Below, piece by piece: positions 7,133 through 16,068 of a stretch of 64,000 nt of DNA; position 1 is the stretch's first letter, and each line of letters starts with the position of its first letter. The notes beneath the pieces were generated by a model, which was given only the letters and a program-made list of their open reading frames with translations, was not told where the DNA came from and ran no database searches. This DNA comes from DASVTU01 sp036387415 (GTDB lineage: Bacteria; Acidobacteriota; Blastocatellia; Pyrinomonadales; Pyrinomonadaceae). The translations under genes were made by a program, and so were the position numbers. The DNA is taken from NCBI GenBank assembly GCA_036387415.1, contig DASVTU010000039.1:248001-312000 (forward strand), read 5' to 3'.

Positions 7133-8125
7133 TCAGAATCCGCCCGTGAAGATGCGTGCGAAGCTGATGATGGGAAGCAAGCCGAGGATTTTATCGACCT
7201 GTTTCATGCGATTGCCGGGGACGAAAATTTGGTCGCCGGGCGAGATGTATTGCGTGTTGGGAGCTTTGCCCTTTTCGATGGCCGAGATGTTGACGGCAAT
7301 CTGTTGAAGCATACCGTCGGGGCCGGGGCGCTGGCGGACGAGCACCACCTTTTTCTTGTCGCCCGTCGAAAGCACGCCGCCCGCTTCCATCAACGCTTCG
7401 TAGACGGTGAGGCGTCGCGTGAGCGTTCGGATGCCCGGCTGCGCGACATCGCCGACGATGCCGTAACGCGCCGACATGGCCTTTTCAAGAAAGACCGTCA
7501 CCTTCGGGTCGATGATGTATTCGTCGAGATGTTTGGCGATTTCTTCTGCGACCTGTCGCGTCGTTTTTCCGGCGACGAAAATGCCCGCGGGGATGAGCGG
7601 GTAGGAGATGGTGCCGTCGGGCGGCACGACGATGTTGCCTATCGAATAACGCTCCTGACCGAAGACGCGCACCGAGATGACATCTTCGGGGCCGAGGCGA
7701 TAGGTGGTCATGAAGTTGTTATAGTAGGGCACGACGGCCTGTTCTTCTTCCGACAACTGTTCACGACGATTGGCGAGCGTCTCGACGGGCATGCCCACGG
7801 GCGGAATCGTGCGGTCGTCGGGTTCGAGTCGTTCGGCGGTGGGCGCAGCGACGCGCGGACGTACGGCGTTCTTGTCCCTCTTCTGCGGCTTCTTCTCGTC
7901 CTTCTTGCCCTGTTGCTGCGGCGTCATTGTCACGGTCAACGCGTCGTGCGTCTTCGCATCCTTCACGTCCCCCGATGGCGTCGGCGTCACTGTCTTCACC
8001 GTCACGACGGACGGCTCCTGCGCCTGCTGTGGCGCAGCAACGACCACAACCGTCGCGCTCACAGACGACGCGAACAACAGTGCGACAAGCGACGCCGCTC
8101 CGGTCAATTTTTGATACTTCTTCAT
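7133..8125 (-). CDS. Wza-type polysaccharide export protein (Poly_export/SLBB)
   Basis: 330 residues, ATG at 8125 with GGGAGG ten bases upstream. A signal peptide (residues 1-~30, no lipobox Cys) is followed by a Thr/Lys/Gln-rich spacer. The Poly_export domain (YRLGPEDVISVRVFG from about residue 142, then PPDGTISYPLIPAG) and an SLBB-type domain (YGIVGDVAQPGIRTL) come next. Family members form the outer-membrane channel for exopolysaccharide. Lack of an acylated Cys is unusual compared with E. coli Wza and suggests different anchoring. It stands between the sugar transferase gene upstream and the propeller gene downstream, in the common exosortase-associated order. Confidence 0.92.
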   Translation of the reverse strand: MKKYQKLTGAASLVALLFASSVSATVVVVAAPQQAQEPSVVTVKTVTPTPSGDVKDAKTHDALTVTMTPQQQGKKDEKKPQKRDKNAVRPRVAAPTAERLEPDDRTIPPVGMPVETLANRREQLSEEEQAVVPYYNNFMTTYRLGPEDVISVRVFGQERYSIGNIVVPPDGTISYPLIPAGIFVAGKTTRQVAEEIAKHLDEYIIDPKVTVFLEKAMSARYGIVGDVAQPGIRTLTRRLTVYEALMEAGGVLSTGDKKKVVLVRQRPGPDGMLQQIAVNISAIEKGKAPNTQYISPGDQIFVPGNRMKQVDKILGLLPIISFARIFTGGF

Positions 8126-8145
8126 GATTTCAAACCTCCCGTTTA

Positions 8146-8204
8146 GACCACAGACAACCGACCGTTGACCATCAGAGACAAGTTGCCGACCGGCTTTTCC
8201 GGTC
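8146..8204. repeat. GACC heptad array ending in a hairpin
   Basis: Seven 7-base steps (GACCACA, GACAACC, GACCGTT, GACCATC, AGAGACA, AGTTGCC, GACCGGC) run from 8146 to 8194. The last unit forms a 6-bp hairpin with CCGGTC (8199-8204, loop CTTTT). It lies between the stop of the sugar transferase gene (8225) and the start of the export gene. Confidence 0.65.
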
Positions 8205-8224
8205 TATCGTCGCTCGTCCATGCT

Positions 8225-9616
8225 TTACGTTCCACGCCCGAACAGAATCGTTTTCACAGTCTCGAAAAGAATCACGGCATCAAGTACAAGACTCTGATTT
8301 TTGATGTAGTAGAGGTCGTATTGAAGCTTCTGCCGCGCGTCTTCAACCGATGCTCCGTAAGGGTATTTGATTTGCGCCCAACCCGTCAGACCGGGCTGAA
8401 TCAGGTGCCGCTGTTCGTAGAAAGGAATCTCCTCAGCCAACTGCGCGACGAAGTGCGGGCGTTCGGGTCTGGGACCGACGAAGTTCATCTCGCCCTTCAG
8501 GATGTTCCAGAACTGCGGAATTTCGTCCACGCGAATCTTGCGTATGATGCGACCGACGCGCGTGACGCGCCCGTCGCCGCTCTTTTGCGCCCAGACGGGG
8601 CCGTCCTTTTCGGCGTCCGAGCGCATCGAGCGGAATTTCATGATGGTGAAGACGCGACCGTTTTTGCCGACGCGCTCCTGTTTGTAGAGCACGGGGCCGG
8701 GCGATTCGAGTTTGATAAGCAAGGCCGTCAGCAGCGCGATAGGCAGCGACACGATGCCGCCAATGAATGCGACGCTGCGATGCATCATGACGCGCGCCAC
8801 ACCGCTCATGCGCGCCTGTCGCCCGCGTCCCGAAAAGATGAGCCACGAAGGACGCAGCATGTCGAGATGGACGCGTCCAGTCAGACGCTCGTAGAAGGAA
8901 GCGCACTCTTCGATGTTGACGTTGCCTGACAGGCTCAGGTCGAGCAGTTGTTCGGTCGGAAACTGCCCGCGCCGTTCGCCCATCGAGACGATGATGCGGT
9001 CAACGTGTTCGCGCCGGACGATTTGTGCCATGTCGGACGTGACGCCGATGACGCGCGGATTGATGATTGATTTTCCGACGAGTTCCGGCTTGTTATCGAC
9101 GAAGCCGACGATGCGATAACCCGCGTCGCGTCGCTCCAAAACTTCGCGCGCAATCTCGATGGCCGAATCGCCTGAGCCGACAATCAGGATGCGCTCGCCG
9201 ACGTTCGGGTGTCCGAGCAGCCAGTGAATCGACACGCGCCACCCGACCATCAACATCAACGCGAGCGGCAGAGCGATAATCGAAATCCCGCGACCGAGCA
9301 TCAATTGCGGCAACGCGTAGAAGGTGACGGCCAGCGCCACCCACGCGAGTCCGAGCGCCTGCACCAGTCTGAGGACGAGTTCGCGTCGGTCGTGCATGAC
9401 GACGAAATCGTAAAGGTCGTAGAGATAAAACGCGCTCAGGCAAAAAACGGTCGCCAGCGCCGCCTTGTAGAAACCGTATTTAATGAAGAGTTCGTTGTAC
9501 GCGCCGTCTACGCCCACACGCAGATAGGCCGCCGCCACGACGCTGCCGAACAGCAAAAGCACTTCGGCAATCAGCAGCAGAACGGTGCGTGTATTAAGGC
9601 GCGTCGAAAGACTCAA
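8225..9616 (-). CDS. EpsB-type undecaprenyl-phosphate sugar-1-phosphate transferase
   Basis: 463 residues, ATG at 9616. Four or five membrane segments occupy the N-terminal ~150 residues. A Rossmann-like domain follows (ILIVGSGDSAIEIAREV). The C-terminal third is the bacterial sugar transferase domain (LESPGPVLYKQERVGKNG, KFRSMRSDAEKDGPVW, IPQFWNILKGEMNFVGPRPE). Such polyprenyl glycosylphosphotransferases load the first sugar phosphate on undecaprenyl phosphate at the inner membrane and start repeat-unit synthesis. The sequence resembles the exosortase-associated EpsB subfamily. It is 19 bases downstream of the tyrosine kinase gene, probably cotranscribed. Confidence 0.92.
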   Translation of the reverse strand: MSLSTRLNTRTVLLLIAEVLLLFGSVVAAAYLRVGVDGAYNELFIKYGFYKAALATVFCLSAFYLYDLYDFVVMHDRRELVLRLVQALGLAWVALAVTFYALPQLMLGRGISIIALPLALMLMVGWRVSIHWLLGHPNVGERILIVGSGDSAIEIAREVLERRDAGYRIVGFVDNKPELVGKSIINPRVIGVTSDMAQIVRREHVDRIIVSMGERRGQFPTEQLLDLSLSGNVNIEECASFYERLTGRVHLDMLRPSWLIFSGRGRQARMSGVARVMMHRSVAFIGGIVSLPIALLTALLIKLESPGPVLYKQERVGKNGRVFTIMKFRSMRSDAEKDGPVWAQKSGDGRVTRVGRIIRKIRVDEIPQFWNILKGEMNFVGPRPERPHFVAQLAEEIPFYEQRHLIQPGLTGWAQIKYPYGASVEDARQKLQYDLYYIKNQSLVLDAVILFETVKTILFGRGT

Positions 9617-9635
9617 GAAGCAATCTCCGTCAAAC

Positions 9636-10763
9636 TCAAGAATCCATCTCCTCTTGTGCGATGCGTTGCGCTTCGGTCGTGGCGACAGGTCGCCGCACGT
9701 AGCGTCGTTGGTAGTAGTAGCCGTGCTCGTCCATCTGTTCTTCCGAACCGTTCAAGACGACGCCGAGCAGACGCTCGCGCGGCAGCGGCTCAAGCAGGCG
9801 GTCCAGCGCCGAATAACGCGTCTTGCCTGAACGCGCGACGATGAGCGCGGCGTCGGCACGGTTAATCAAGACGCTCGCATCGGTGAAGATGCCGAGCGGC
9901 GGCGCGTCGATGATGATGTAGTCGAACATGCGACGCACTTCCGATAGGACGGCGAGAAACCTCGGGCCCGAAAGCAGTTCGGCGACGTTATCGCGCGCCG
10001 AGCCGCCCGGCAACAGATGAAGCCCTGCGGGTTCGAGTCGCACGATGGTTTCGGCCAGGGTCGCTTCGCCCGCGAGCACTTCGGAGAGGCCGACGGGCAT
10101 GTCGATGCCGAGATATTCAGCCACGCACGGCTGCCGCAAATCGCCGTCAATCAGTAGCCCACGCACGCCGTCGGTCTGCGCCAGCAGCCAAGAGAGATTG
10201 ATGGACGTGAGCGTCTTGCCTTCCATGATGCCTGCCGAAGTGATGACGAAGGCTTGCATCTTGCGACGCTCGCCCGCATGCAGCACGCGCGTCCGCAAGG
10301 AACGAAAACGTTCGGCGTGCGGCGAGCGCGGCTGCGTGATGGCGACGAGATGTGGTTCGACGCGCGACGCAGGAATATCGATTGATACGAATTCCGGCGT
10401 GCGCGTCGAACCGGCAGCGCCCAAAGTTGCCCCAGCAACACGCGAAGCCTCCACGCCGGGGAGTGCCGACCCGGCATGCTGTTCGGTGCGCTCATTGGAC
10501 GCTGAGACGCGCGCCGTTTCCGGCGCGGTAAAATATTGCGACGTGTGCAGGAGATATTCCGGCACGGCGTTGTGCACGCCGCTCGCAGTCGTCTGCCCGT
10601 CGCCGTTCCTTGCCGCTCCGACGATTGCTCCCGTCGTCGGGCGGAGGTCGTCCTCGACGAGTGGCGCGGTGGCGGTAGTCGTCGCGGCGGTCGCGTCGGT
10701 TCTCTTTTTCGGCGTGCCATTCTTGTCGGCGGCGCGTTTCAAAGCTTCATAAACTCTGCCCAT
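9636..10763 (-). CDS. BY-kinase-type tyrosine autokinase, exosortase-locus type
   Basis: 375 residues from ATG 10763-10761, which overlaps the stop of the upstream ATPase gene by one base (TAATG); GGGAGAG lies upstream. The start MGRVYEALKRAADKNG is typical of the PEP-CTERM-locus kinases. A Thr/Ala-rich linker follows, then the P-loop (SAGIMEGKT), the Walker A' motif (LLIDGDLRQP), a Walker B (YIIIDAPPLG) and a tyrosine cluster at the C-terminus (GYYYQRRY). These cytoplasmic kinases act with the Wzz-type protein to control chain length and export by cycling autophosphorylation. The P-loop departs from the usual PGEGKS but fits [AG]xxxxGK[ST]. Confidence 0.92.
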   Translation of the reverse strand: MGRVYEALKRAADKNGTPKKRTDATAATTTATAPLVEDDLRPTTGAIVGAARNGDGQTTASGVHNAVPEYLLHTSQYFTAPETARVSASNERTEQHAGSALPGVEASRVAGATLGAAGSTRTPEFVSIDIPASRVEPHLVAITQPRSPHAERFRSLRTRVLHAGERRKMQAFVITSAGIMEGKTLTSINLSWLLAQTDGVRGLLIDGDLRQPCVAEYLGIDMPVGLSEVLAGEATLAETIVRLEPAGLHLLPGGSARDNVAELLSGPRFLAVLSEVRRMFDYIIIDAPPLGIFTDASVLINRADAALIVARSGKTRYSALDRLLEPLPRERLLGVVLNGSEEQMDEHGYYYQRRYVRRPVATTEAQRIAQEEMDS

Positions 10764-11839
10764 TACATCTCTCCCATCCTGTCCCATCGGCGAAAGGCTG
10801 CGCCGACCTCGTTTCCTTCGGAAGCGTTCGGCTCCAACGGTTCGGAACGCTCGTCGTCGCGGCGCGTGTGGGGCGTCGCTTCTATGGTAGTGGTTGTGGC
10901 GGCTCCGCTCCCGACGGCGGGCGGCGTGGTGGCGGCGGCTCCGGCAGCCCACAATTCGGCACGTCCGGTCGCGGTGAAGATGCGCGCAGGGGCTTCGCGT
11001 TCTTCGCCTAACTGTCGGCCGCGACCACTGTTCGGCAGCATGTCGAACGTCGCTGCGACCTCTTCGATAATCGCGCGGCTGATGGTTTCCGCTCCGGCGG
11101 CGAAGCCCGCGAGCAAGGCGTTGTCGCAGAGGTTGTTAATCTGTCGCGGGATGCCTTCGGAGCAGCGAAAAATGTAATCAATCGCGCCGGGCGAAAAGAT
11201 GTCAGTGCGCTCTGCGCCCGCGACGAGGAGACGCGAGGTGATGTAGCGTTCCGTCTCTTCGATGTTGGGCAGCGCCTTGATTTCACAACGCAGGGCGACG
11301 CGCTGTTTCAACTGACGGAGTTCGGGATTGTTGAGCACGTCGCGGAGTTCGGGTTGTCCGGTGAGGATGATTTGAAGTTGTTTGGCCGAGTCGGATTCAA
11401 AGTTTGACAGCAGACGAATCTCTTCGAGCACGGTGGTTGAAAGACCGTGCGCCTCGTCGATAATCAACACGGTGCGAAGGCCGCGCGCATGACGCGCTTC
11501 AAACGTGCGTCCGAGTGCGAGCAGGAGTTGCGATTTATTCTCCCAGTCCTGCACGTTGAGAAGCGTCGTGAGATGGTCATAAAACTCCGGCACGGCGAGG
11601 CGCGGGTTGAAGATGTAGGCGACGAGCACCGTCCGGTCGAGACGGTTCATCATCCAACGCAGAATAGTCGTCTTGCCCGTGCCGACCTCGCCCGTCACGA
11701 CGATTAAACCCTTGCCGCTCTCGATTCCGTAATGGAGATTCGCCATCGCCTCCGTATGCGACGGAGTGAAATAGATAAAACGCGGGTCGGGCGTCAGCGC
11801 AAACGGCAACTCTTTCAAACCATAAAATTCTATGTACAT
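10763..11839 (-). CDS. ExeA/GspA-like AAA ATPase of the PEP-CTERM locus
   Basis: 358 residues, ATG at 11839 with GGAGG four bases upstream. The start MYIEFYGLKELPFALTPDP is typical of the family. Walker A is GEVGTGKT (residues 50-57) and Walker B is VLIIDEAH (124-131), followed by an AAA_22-type sensor region and a C-terminal tail rich in Ala, Gly and Thr. The family is named for general-secretion ATPases, but this subgroup is found next to exosortases and exopolysaccharide kinases. The gene overlaps the kinase gene by one base, so the two are translationally coupled. Its exact substrate is unknown. Confidence 0.92.
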   Translation of the reverse strand: MYIEFYGLKELPFALTPDPRFIYFTPSHTEAMANLHYGIESGKGLIVVTGEVGTGKTTILRWMMNRLDRTVLVAYIFNPRLAVPEFYDHLTTLLNVQDWENKSQLLLALGRTFEARHARGLRTVLIIDEAHGLSTTVLEEIRLLSNFESDSAKQLQIILTGQPELRDVLNNPELRQLKQRVALRCEIKALPNIEETERYITSRLLVAGAERTDIFSPGAIDYIFRCSEGIPRQINNLCDNALLAGFAAGAETISRAIIEEVAATFDMLPNSGRGRQLGEEREAPARIFTATGRAELWAAGAAATTPPAVGSGAATTTTIEATPHTRRDDERSEPLEPNASEGNEVGAAFRRWDRMGEM

Positions 11840-11853
11840 TCAACCTCCAAGAG

Positions 11854-11928
11854 CAGAGGCTAGTGGTTAGAGGTCAGAGGGCAGTTTTTGTCTTTACCAA
11901 CCTCTCGCCTCTAGCCTCTGACATCTGT
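11854..11928. repeat. Inverted heptad arrays between the Wzz-type and ATPase genes
   Basis: The left arm (11854-11884) has units CAGAGGC, TAGTGGT, TAGAGGT, CAGAGGG. The right arm (11897-11928) has CCTCTCG, CCTCTAG, CCTCTGA, CATCTGT. They are complementary in kind and separated by 12 bases with a run of five T. A hairpin in the transcript is likely, so it may also act as an attenuator in this operon. Confidence 0.7.
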
Positions 11929-11931
11929 TTC

Positions 11932-13554
11932 TCATCCGCGTGACGCGAAGATTTCAAAGACGCGCGTGACTTTGAGAACGAGCGCCAACGCGGGAATGCT
12001 GGCGACGGCGACGAGGAATCCGGCGGCGGCGAGTGCCGTGCGACGGAAACGCAGGCGTCGTTCTTCGCGCGGCGTCAACAGTTCGGGCACGGCGACGAGT
12101 ACGGGCAGACCCGTGTAATGTTCGGCGTCGGCGGTGCTCTGAATCGTCAGGAGTCGCGGCACTTCAAAGAGTGCGGCGAAGGCGAAGCCGAAGGCGAGAC
12201 CGAGCACGAAACCGAGCGCCATCAACATCGGTCGATTCGGCGCGACAGGTCGTTCCGGCAGGTTGGCTAAGTCAACGACGGCAATCGTTTCGCCCTGCGC
12301 GTTGGCCGCCACGTCGGCGACGATGGAGGCTTTCTGTTGTTGTCCGAGCAGGTCGTCGTAGATGGCCTTTCTCGTCAGATACTCGCGATTGATGGCTTCG
12401 AGGCCGACTTCGGTGCCGGGAACTCCGTTGAGACGGCGTTCGATGTTGGCAATCTGGCCGTCGATGGTGTTCATCTGTTTTTCGAGCCGCACGATTTCGC
12501 TGTTGGCATACTGCAAGTTGTACTTGATGGAATTGTTGCGCGGGTCGATGAGACCTTCGAGTTTCCGGCGTCGCTCCTCGACCTTGTTCTTGCCTTCGTC
12601 AACCATCTCATCCATCTGCTGCTGAACGCGTCGAATCTCGTTGCCTTTGGCGATAACGTCCGGGTGCTTCGGCTTGTACTGCGTGAGAAGCTGTTGCTGT
12701 TCGGATTCAAGCTGCGCTCGTCGCTTCATCAGTTCGCCGTAGGCGGGCGACTGTTTGGGGTCGCCAACCTGTTCGGCGATGGTGGAAATTTCCTGTTCGC
12801 GTTGCTTCTGCAAATCGCCCTGCTGCGTCATCATCAGCGAACGCTGTTCGCGGAGGCGTCCGAGTTCGGTGGTAAGAGTTTTCTGCTGCTCGCGAAGTCC
12901 GGCGAGTTGGCCGACGAGCGCCTGCGAGGTGGAGGGGAGATGATCCATGTTGCGCGTCATGAATTCGAGACGCTGGCGATCGATGGCGTCGAGTTCGTCT
13001 TTGGCCTGTTTGAGTTTGAGGTCAAAGAACTCTTTGGTCTGCGTGGAGACATCGCCGGAAGCCTTGATTTGCGCGTTGACATACTTGGTCGCCAACTCCG
13101 CCGTCACCGCTTTGGCGATTTCGGGCGACGAGCCGCGAAAGGAGAGATTGAAGCCGTTGGTGATGTCGTTGCGGCTGGTGTTGATGCGGACGGTGATGTC
13201 GCGCGTCCGCATGCGGTCAACGAGCGCGTCCATCGGCTCGCCGCGCTGACGCTCGACGGCGTAGAGGTTGAAGCGTTCGATGAGAGGTTGGAGCGACGAA
13301 CGACTGACCACTTCCTGCCCGATATTGTTGATGCGAATCGTTAAATCGCTATCCGAGAACGGCACGACCGACGGCGAAATCGTCGCCGGACGCACGGTGA
13401 GGAGCGTCGTCGATTCGTAGACGTTCGGCAGACGCCACACCACCCACGCGACCGCCACCGTGACCGCGATGGTCGGCAGGATGATGAGCCATTTACGCCG
13501 CCATAGGATGTGCGCGTACTCGCTCGGCGTTCGTTGGCGAAATTCGACACTCAT
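11932..13554 (-). CDS. Wzz-type polysaccharide chain-length determinant (exosortase-locus subfamily)
   Basis: 540 residues, ATG at 13554 with GGAG ten bases upstream. A membrane segment at residues ~22-40 is followed by the Wzz fold (YESTTLLTVRPATI). A long periplasmic coiled coil runs from about residue 170 to 400, rich in Glu, Gln and Arg. Near residues 415-430 comes the Pro-rich LPERPVAPNRP segment that precedes the C-terminal membrane helix. An additional hydrophobic stretch lies near the end. It is an inner-membrane co-polymerase that sets polymer length with the kinase encoded two genes downstream. No kinase domain is fused. Confidence 0.92.
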   Translation of the reverse strand: MSVEFRQRTPSEYAHILWRRKWLIILPTIAVTVAVAWVVWRLPNVYESTTLLTVRPATISPSVVPFSDSDLTIRINNIGQEVVSRSSLQPLIERFNLYAVERQRGEPMDALVDRMRTRDITVRINTSRNDITNGFNLSFRGSSPEIAKAVTAELATKYVNAQIKASGDVSTQTKEFFDLKLKQAKDELDAIDRQRLEFMTRNMDHLPSTSQALVGQLAGLREQQKTLTTELGRLREQRSLMMTQQGDLQKQREQEISTIAEQVGDPKQSPAYGELMKRRAQLESEQQQLLTQYKPKHPDVIAKGNEIRRVQQQMDEMVDEGKNKVEERRRKLEGLIDPRNNSIKYNLQYANSEIVRLEKQMNTIDGQIANIERRLNGVPGTEVGLEAINREYLTRKAIYDDLLGQQQKASIVADVAANAQGETIAVVDLANLPERPVAPNRPMLMALGFVLGLAFGFAFAALFEVPRLLTIQSTADAEHYTGLPVLVAVPELLTPREERRLRFRRTALAAAGFLVAVASIPALALVLKVTRVFEIFASRG

Positions 13555-13573
13555 GTTCTTAACACTCCGTTAA

Positions 13574-13669
13574 TGAAGGGATGAGGGCGGAGGGTGGAGG
13601 GATGAAGCAGAAAGCACGCGATATGAACGCTAAACTTTCATCCCTCATCCCTTCGCCCTCATCCCTTTT
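13574..13669. repeat. Inverted heptad arrays between prsT and the Wzz-type gene
   Basis: The left arm (13574-13607) has ATGAGGG, CGGAGGG, TGGAGGG, ATGAAGC. The right arm (13637-13669) has CATCCCT, CATCCCT, TCGCCCT, CATCCCT. The right arm ends two bases before the prsT stop codon. The complementary purine and pyrimidine arms would pair in RNA with a 30-base loop. Confidence 0.72.
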
Positions 13670-13671
13670 AA

Positions 13672-16068
13672 TCACAGACTTTCGAGAGCTTTGCGGAGGT
13701 CGTCGGCCTGTGCAAACTGCTTGCCGCGACTGGCTTCCTGTCCGGCGAGGCGTTGAGCCGTTTGGAGTTCGCGCCGCGCGTCGGCCTTCTTGCCCGCGCC
13801 CGCGAGCGCGAGGCCGAAGTGATAACGATAGAGCGCATTATCGCCGCCGCGCGCCGACGCCTTCGCGACCGCCTTTTGCAACTGCTCGACCGCCGGAGAG
13901 TACAAGCCTTTCTTGTAATAGACCCAACCGAGCGTATCGGCGTAGCCCGGCTCGTCCGGGAATCTTCTGACGACGCCCTGCGCGAGTTGGACGGCTTCGT
14001 CGAGGTTGCCTTTGCCGTGGTCGGCAATCACCATCGCGAGGTTGTTGGCCGCGAAAGTAGATTCGGGGTCAATCTGAATCGCACGACGATAACTTTCAAC
14101 CGCCGCGTCGTAGTTGTTGCGACTGTATTCGACCATGCCCATCAACGTGTGTGCGCCGGCGTTGTCGGGCTGTCGTTCGGTTATCTTGCGATACTCGGCG
14201 ATGGCGCGCTCCGGTTGCTTCATGTTGAAGTAGAGCGAGGCGAGCGCCTGATAGGCGGGGATGTAGGCGGCGTCGAGTTCGAGCGTGCGGCGCAGACTCG
14301 CTTCCGCGCCCTGAGCGTTTCCTTCAAAGCCGTAAATCTGTGACTTGAGGAAATGCAAGGCGGCGTTGTTGGGTTGCGCGGAGAGCGCTTGGTCTACGCG
14401 CGCGTGTGCGTCGCCGAGACGATTGCGGACGCGATGGATATTGATGAGACCTGCGAGGGCGTCGTAGTTGGCGTTGTCGATGGAGAGCGCGCGTTCGTAG
14501 AGTTGGGCGGCCTCGTCCTGCTTGTTTTCGGTAAAGGCGACGGCGGCCAGATTCGTGTATGACGCGGGCGAGTCGGGCATGGCATCGCGCGCGGCGCTCA
14601 TGTCGGCGCGTGCGGCGGCCGTGTTTCGCAGTTGTAGATTGGCGGTGCCGCGTGCCGTCAGTGTTTTGGCGCGAAGTTCGTCAATCAGCGTCGGCGTCAT
14701 ACGCGCGGTCGGCGTGGCGGTGCGGAGGCGTTCGAGCAGTTCGGTGCCGAGACGTTCCGCCGTTTTGGCGTCGCCGGAGGCGAGCGCAATCTGCACCTGC
14801 ATCAGTCTGCCCGGAAGAAAATCGGGGTGGTATCTTTCGAGGTCGGCGGCGGCGCTGCGTGCGTCGTCCATCTTGCCGGAATTGTAGTTGGCCTCGGCCA
14901 TGTAGTAGAGCGCGACATCCATGTGCGCGTCCTGCTTGAGCACTTCTTTGAGGTCGTCAATCGCTTTCTTATGGTCGCCTTTGCGGAGCAGGATACGCGC
15001 GTTCAGCAGACGCGCCTGCATGTCGCCCGCGTTCTTTTGCAGAATGTCTTTGACCTGTTCCTCCGCGCCGCGCACGTCGCCGCGCTGAAGCATCAACTCG
15101 CCGAGACGATAACGACCGCGCGCGAAGTCGGGCGCTTTGGCGACCGCTTCTTTGTAGATGTTGACGGCATCATCGAAGCGTCCGACGGTGGCGTAATAGT
15201 CGGCGAGGATGGCGCGGCCTTCCGGTTTGTCGCGGTCGAGCTCGGCGAGCGCCTTGTACGAATCTTCGGCCTTGTCCATCCGTTTATTAACGAGATAGAA
15301 ACTGGCGAGCACCAGACGCACGTCGCGGTTCGTGGGGTCAACTTCGACCGCCTTCTGAAACGACCTTTCCGCCTCGTCGAGGCGATTCGTCTGGACGAGA
15401 AACTTTCCGTATTCGACGTGCGCGAGCGAGGCGGCGTTGTTAATGGAGAGGGCGCGGCGGAAAGCCTCTTCGGCTTTGCCCGCGTCGTTGGTCTGCATGT
15501 AGAAACGCGCGAGGCCGAGATGCGATTCGATGCGCTGCGGATTGAGTTCGATGGCGCGATTGAGACGCGCGAGTGCTTCGCCGTTTTTGCCTCGCAGGTG
15601 GAGGACGTTTGCCATCAGGATATTGCCGTCGATGTGGTTGGCATCGCGTTCCATAATCTCGTTAGCGAGGCGTTCGGCTTCGCCGAGCAGTTCGCCCTTC
15701 TGGTTGAAGTTGTAGGAGACGAGATAATAGTTGGCGAGTTTGAGGCGCGCGTCGAGGTGGTTGGGGTCACGTTGGAGCGTGATTTGCAACTCCTCTGCGG
15801 CCTCGCCAAAACGCTGCAAGCCTTCGTAAGCCTGCGCGAGTCCCCAGTGAGCGGCGGCGAGATTGCCGTCTATCTGGATGGCGTTGCGAAACTCAATCGA
15901 GGCTTCCTGATATTTCTTGTCTTGAAGGTAGGCTTCGCCCTGTTTGACGTGTTCGGCCTTGGCTTGTTCGGGATTGGTGCAGGCCGCCGCGTTGAAAGCG
16001 ACGATGGCGAGCAGGACGAGAAGCGTCGCCCGAAGACTGCGGGCACGCAGGCACTTTTCTTGATTCAT
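13672..16068 (-). CDS. prsT: PrsT, PEP-CTERM-system TPR lipoprotein
   Basis: 798 residues from ATG 16068; GGAG lies eleven bases upstream, and the frame extending to 16149 is rejected since the signal peptide starts here. A lipoprotein signal ends with AFNAAAC (Cys30). The rest is a long solenoid of about 18-20 TPR units (for example GEAYLQDKKYQEASIEFRNA, YYKKGLYSPAVEQLQKAV). PrsT-type lipoproteins are a hallmark of exosortase/exopolysaccharide loci and are thought to organise the secretion complex at the membrane. It is upstream of the Wzz-type gene and downstream of epsI on the same strand. Confidence 0.92.
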   Translation of the reverse strand: MNQEKCLRARSLRATLLVLLAIVAFNAAACTNPEQAKAEHVKQGEAYLQDKKYQEASIEFRNAIQIDGNLAAAHWGLAQAYEGLQRFGEAAEELQITLQRDPNHLDARLKLANYYLVSYNFNQKGELLGEAERLANEIMERDANHIDGNILMANVLHLRGKNGEALARLNRAIELNPQRIESHLGLARFYMQTNDAGKAEEAFRRALSINNAASLAHVEYGKFLVQTNRLDEAERSFQKAVEVDPTNRDVRLVLASFYLVNKRMDKAEDSYKALAELDRDKPEGRAILADYYATVGRFDDAVNIYKEAVAKAPDFARGRYRLGELMLQRGDVRGAEEQVKDILQKNAGDMQARLLNARILLRKGDHKKAIDDLKEVLKQDAHMDVALYYMAEANYNSGKMDDARSAAADLERYHPDFLPGRLMQVQIALASGDAKTAERLGTELLERLRTATPTARMTPTLIDELRAKTLTARGTANLQLRNTAAARADMSAARDAMPDSPASYTNLAAVAFTENKQDEAAQLYERALSIDNANYDALAGLINIHRVRNRLGDAHARVDQALSAQPNNAALHFLKSQIYGFEGNAQGAEASLRRTLELDAAYIPAYQALASLYFNMKQPERAIAEYRKITERQPDNAGAHTLMGMVEYSRNNYDAAVESYRRAIQIDPESTFAANNLAMVIADHGKGNLDEAVQLAQGVVRRFPDEPGYADTLGWVYYKKGLYSPAVEQLQKAVAKASARGGDNALYRYHFGLALAGAGKKADARRELQTAQRLAGQEASRGKQFAQADDLRKALESL

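Noticed and set aside
7019..8146. Plus-strand frame opposite the export protein gene
   Set aside because: The minus-strand gene has a signal peptide, GGGAGG and Poly_export/SLBB domains. The antisense frame has none of these.
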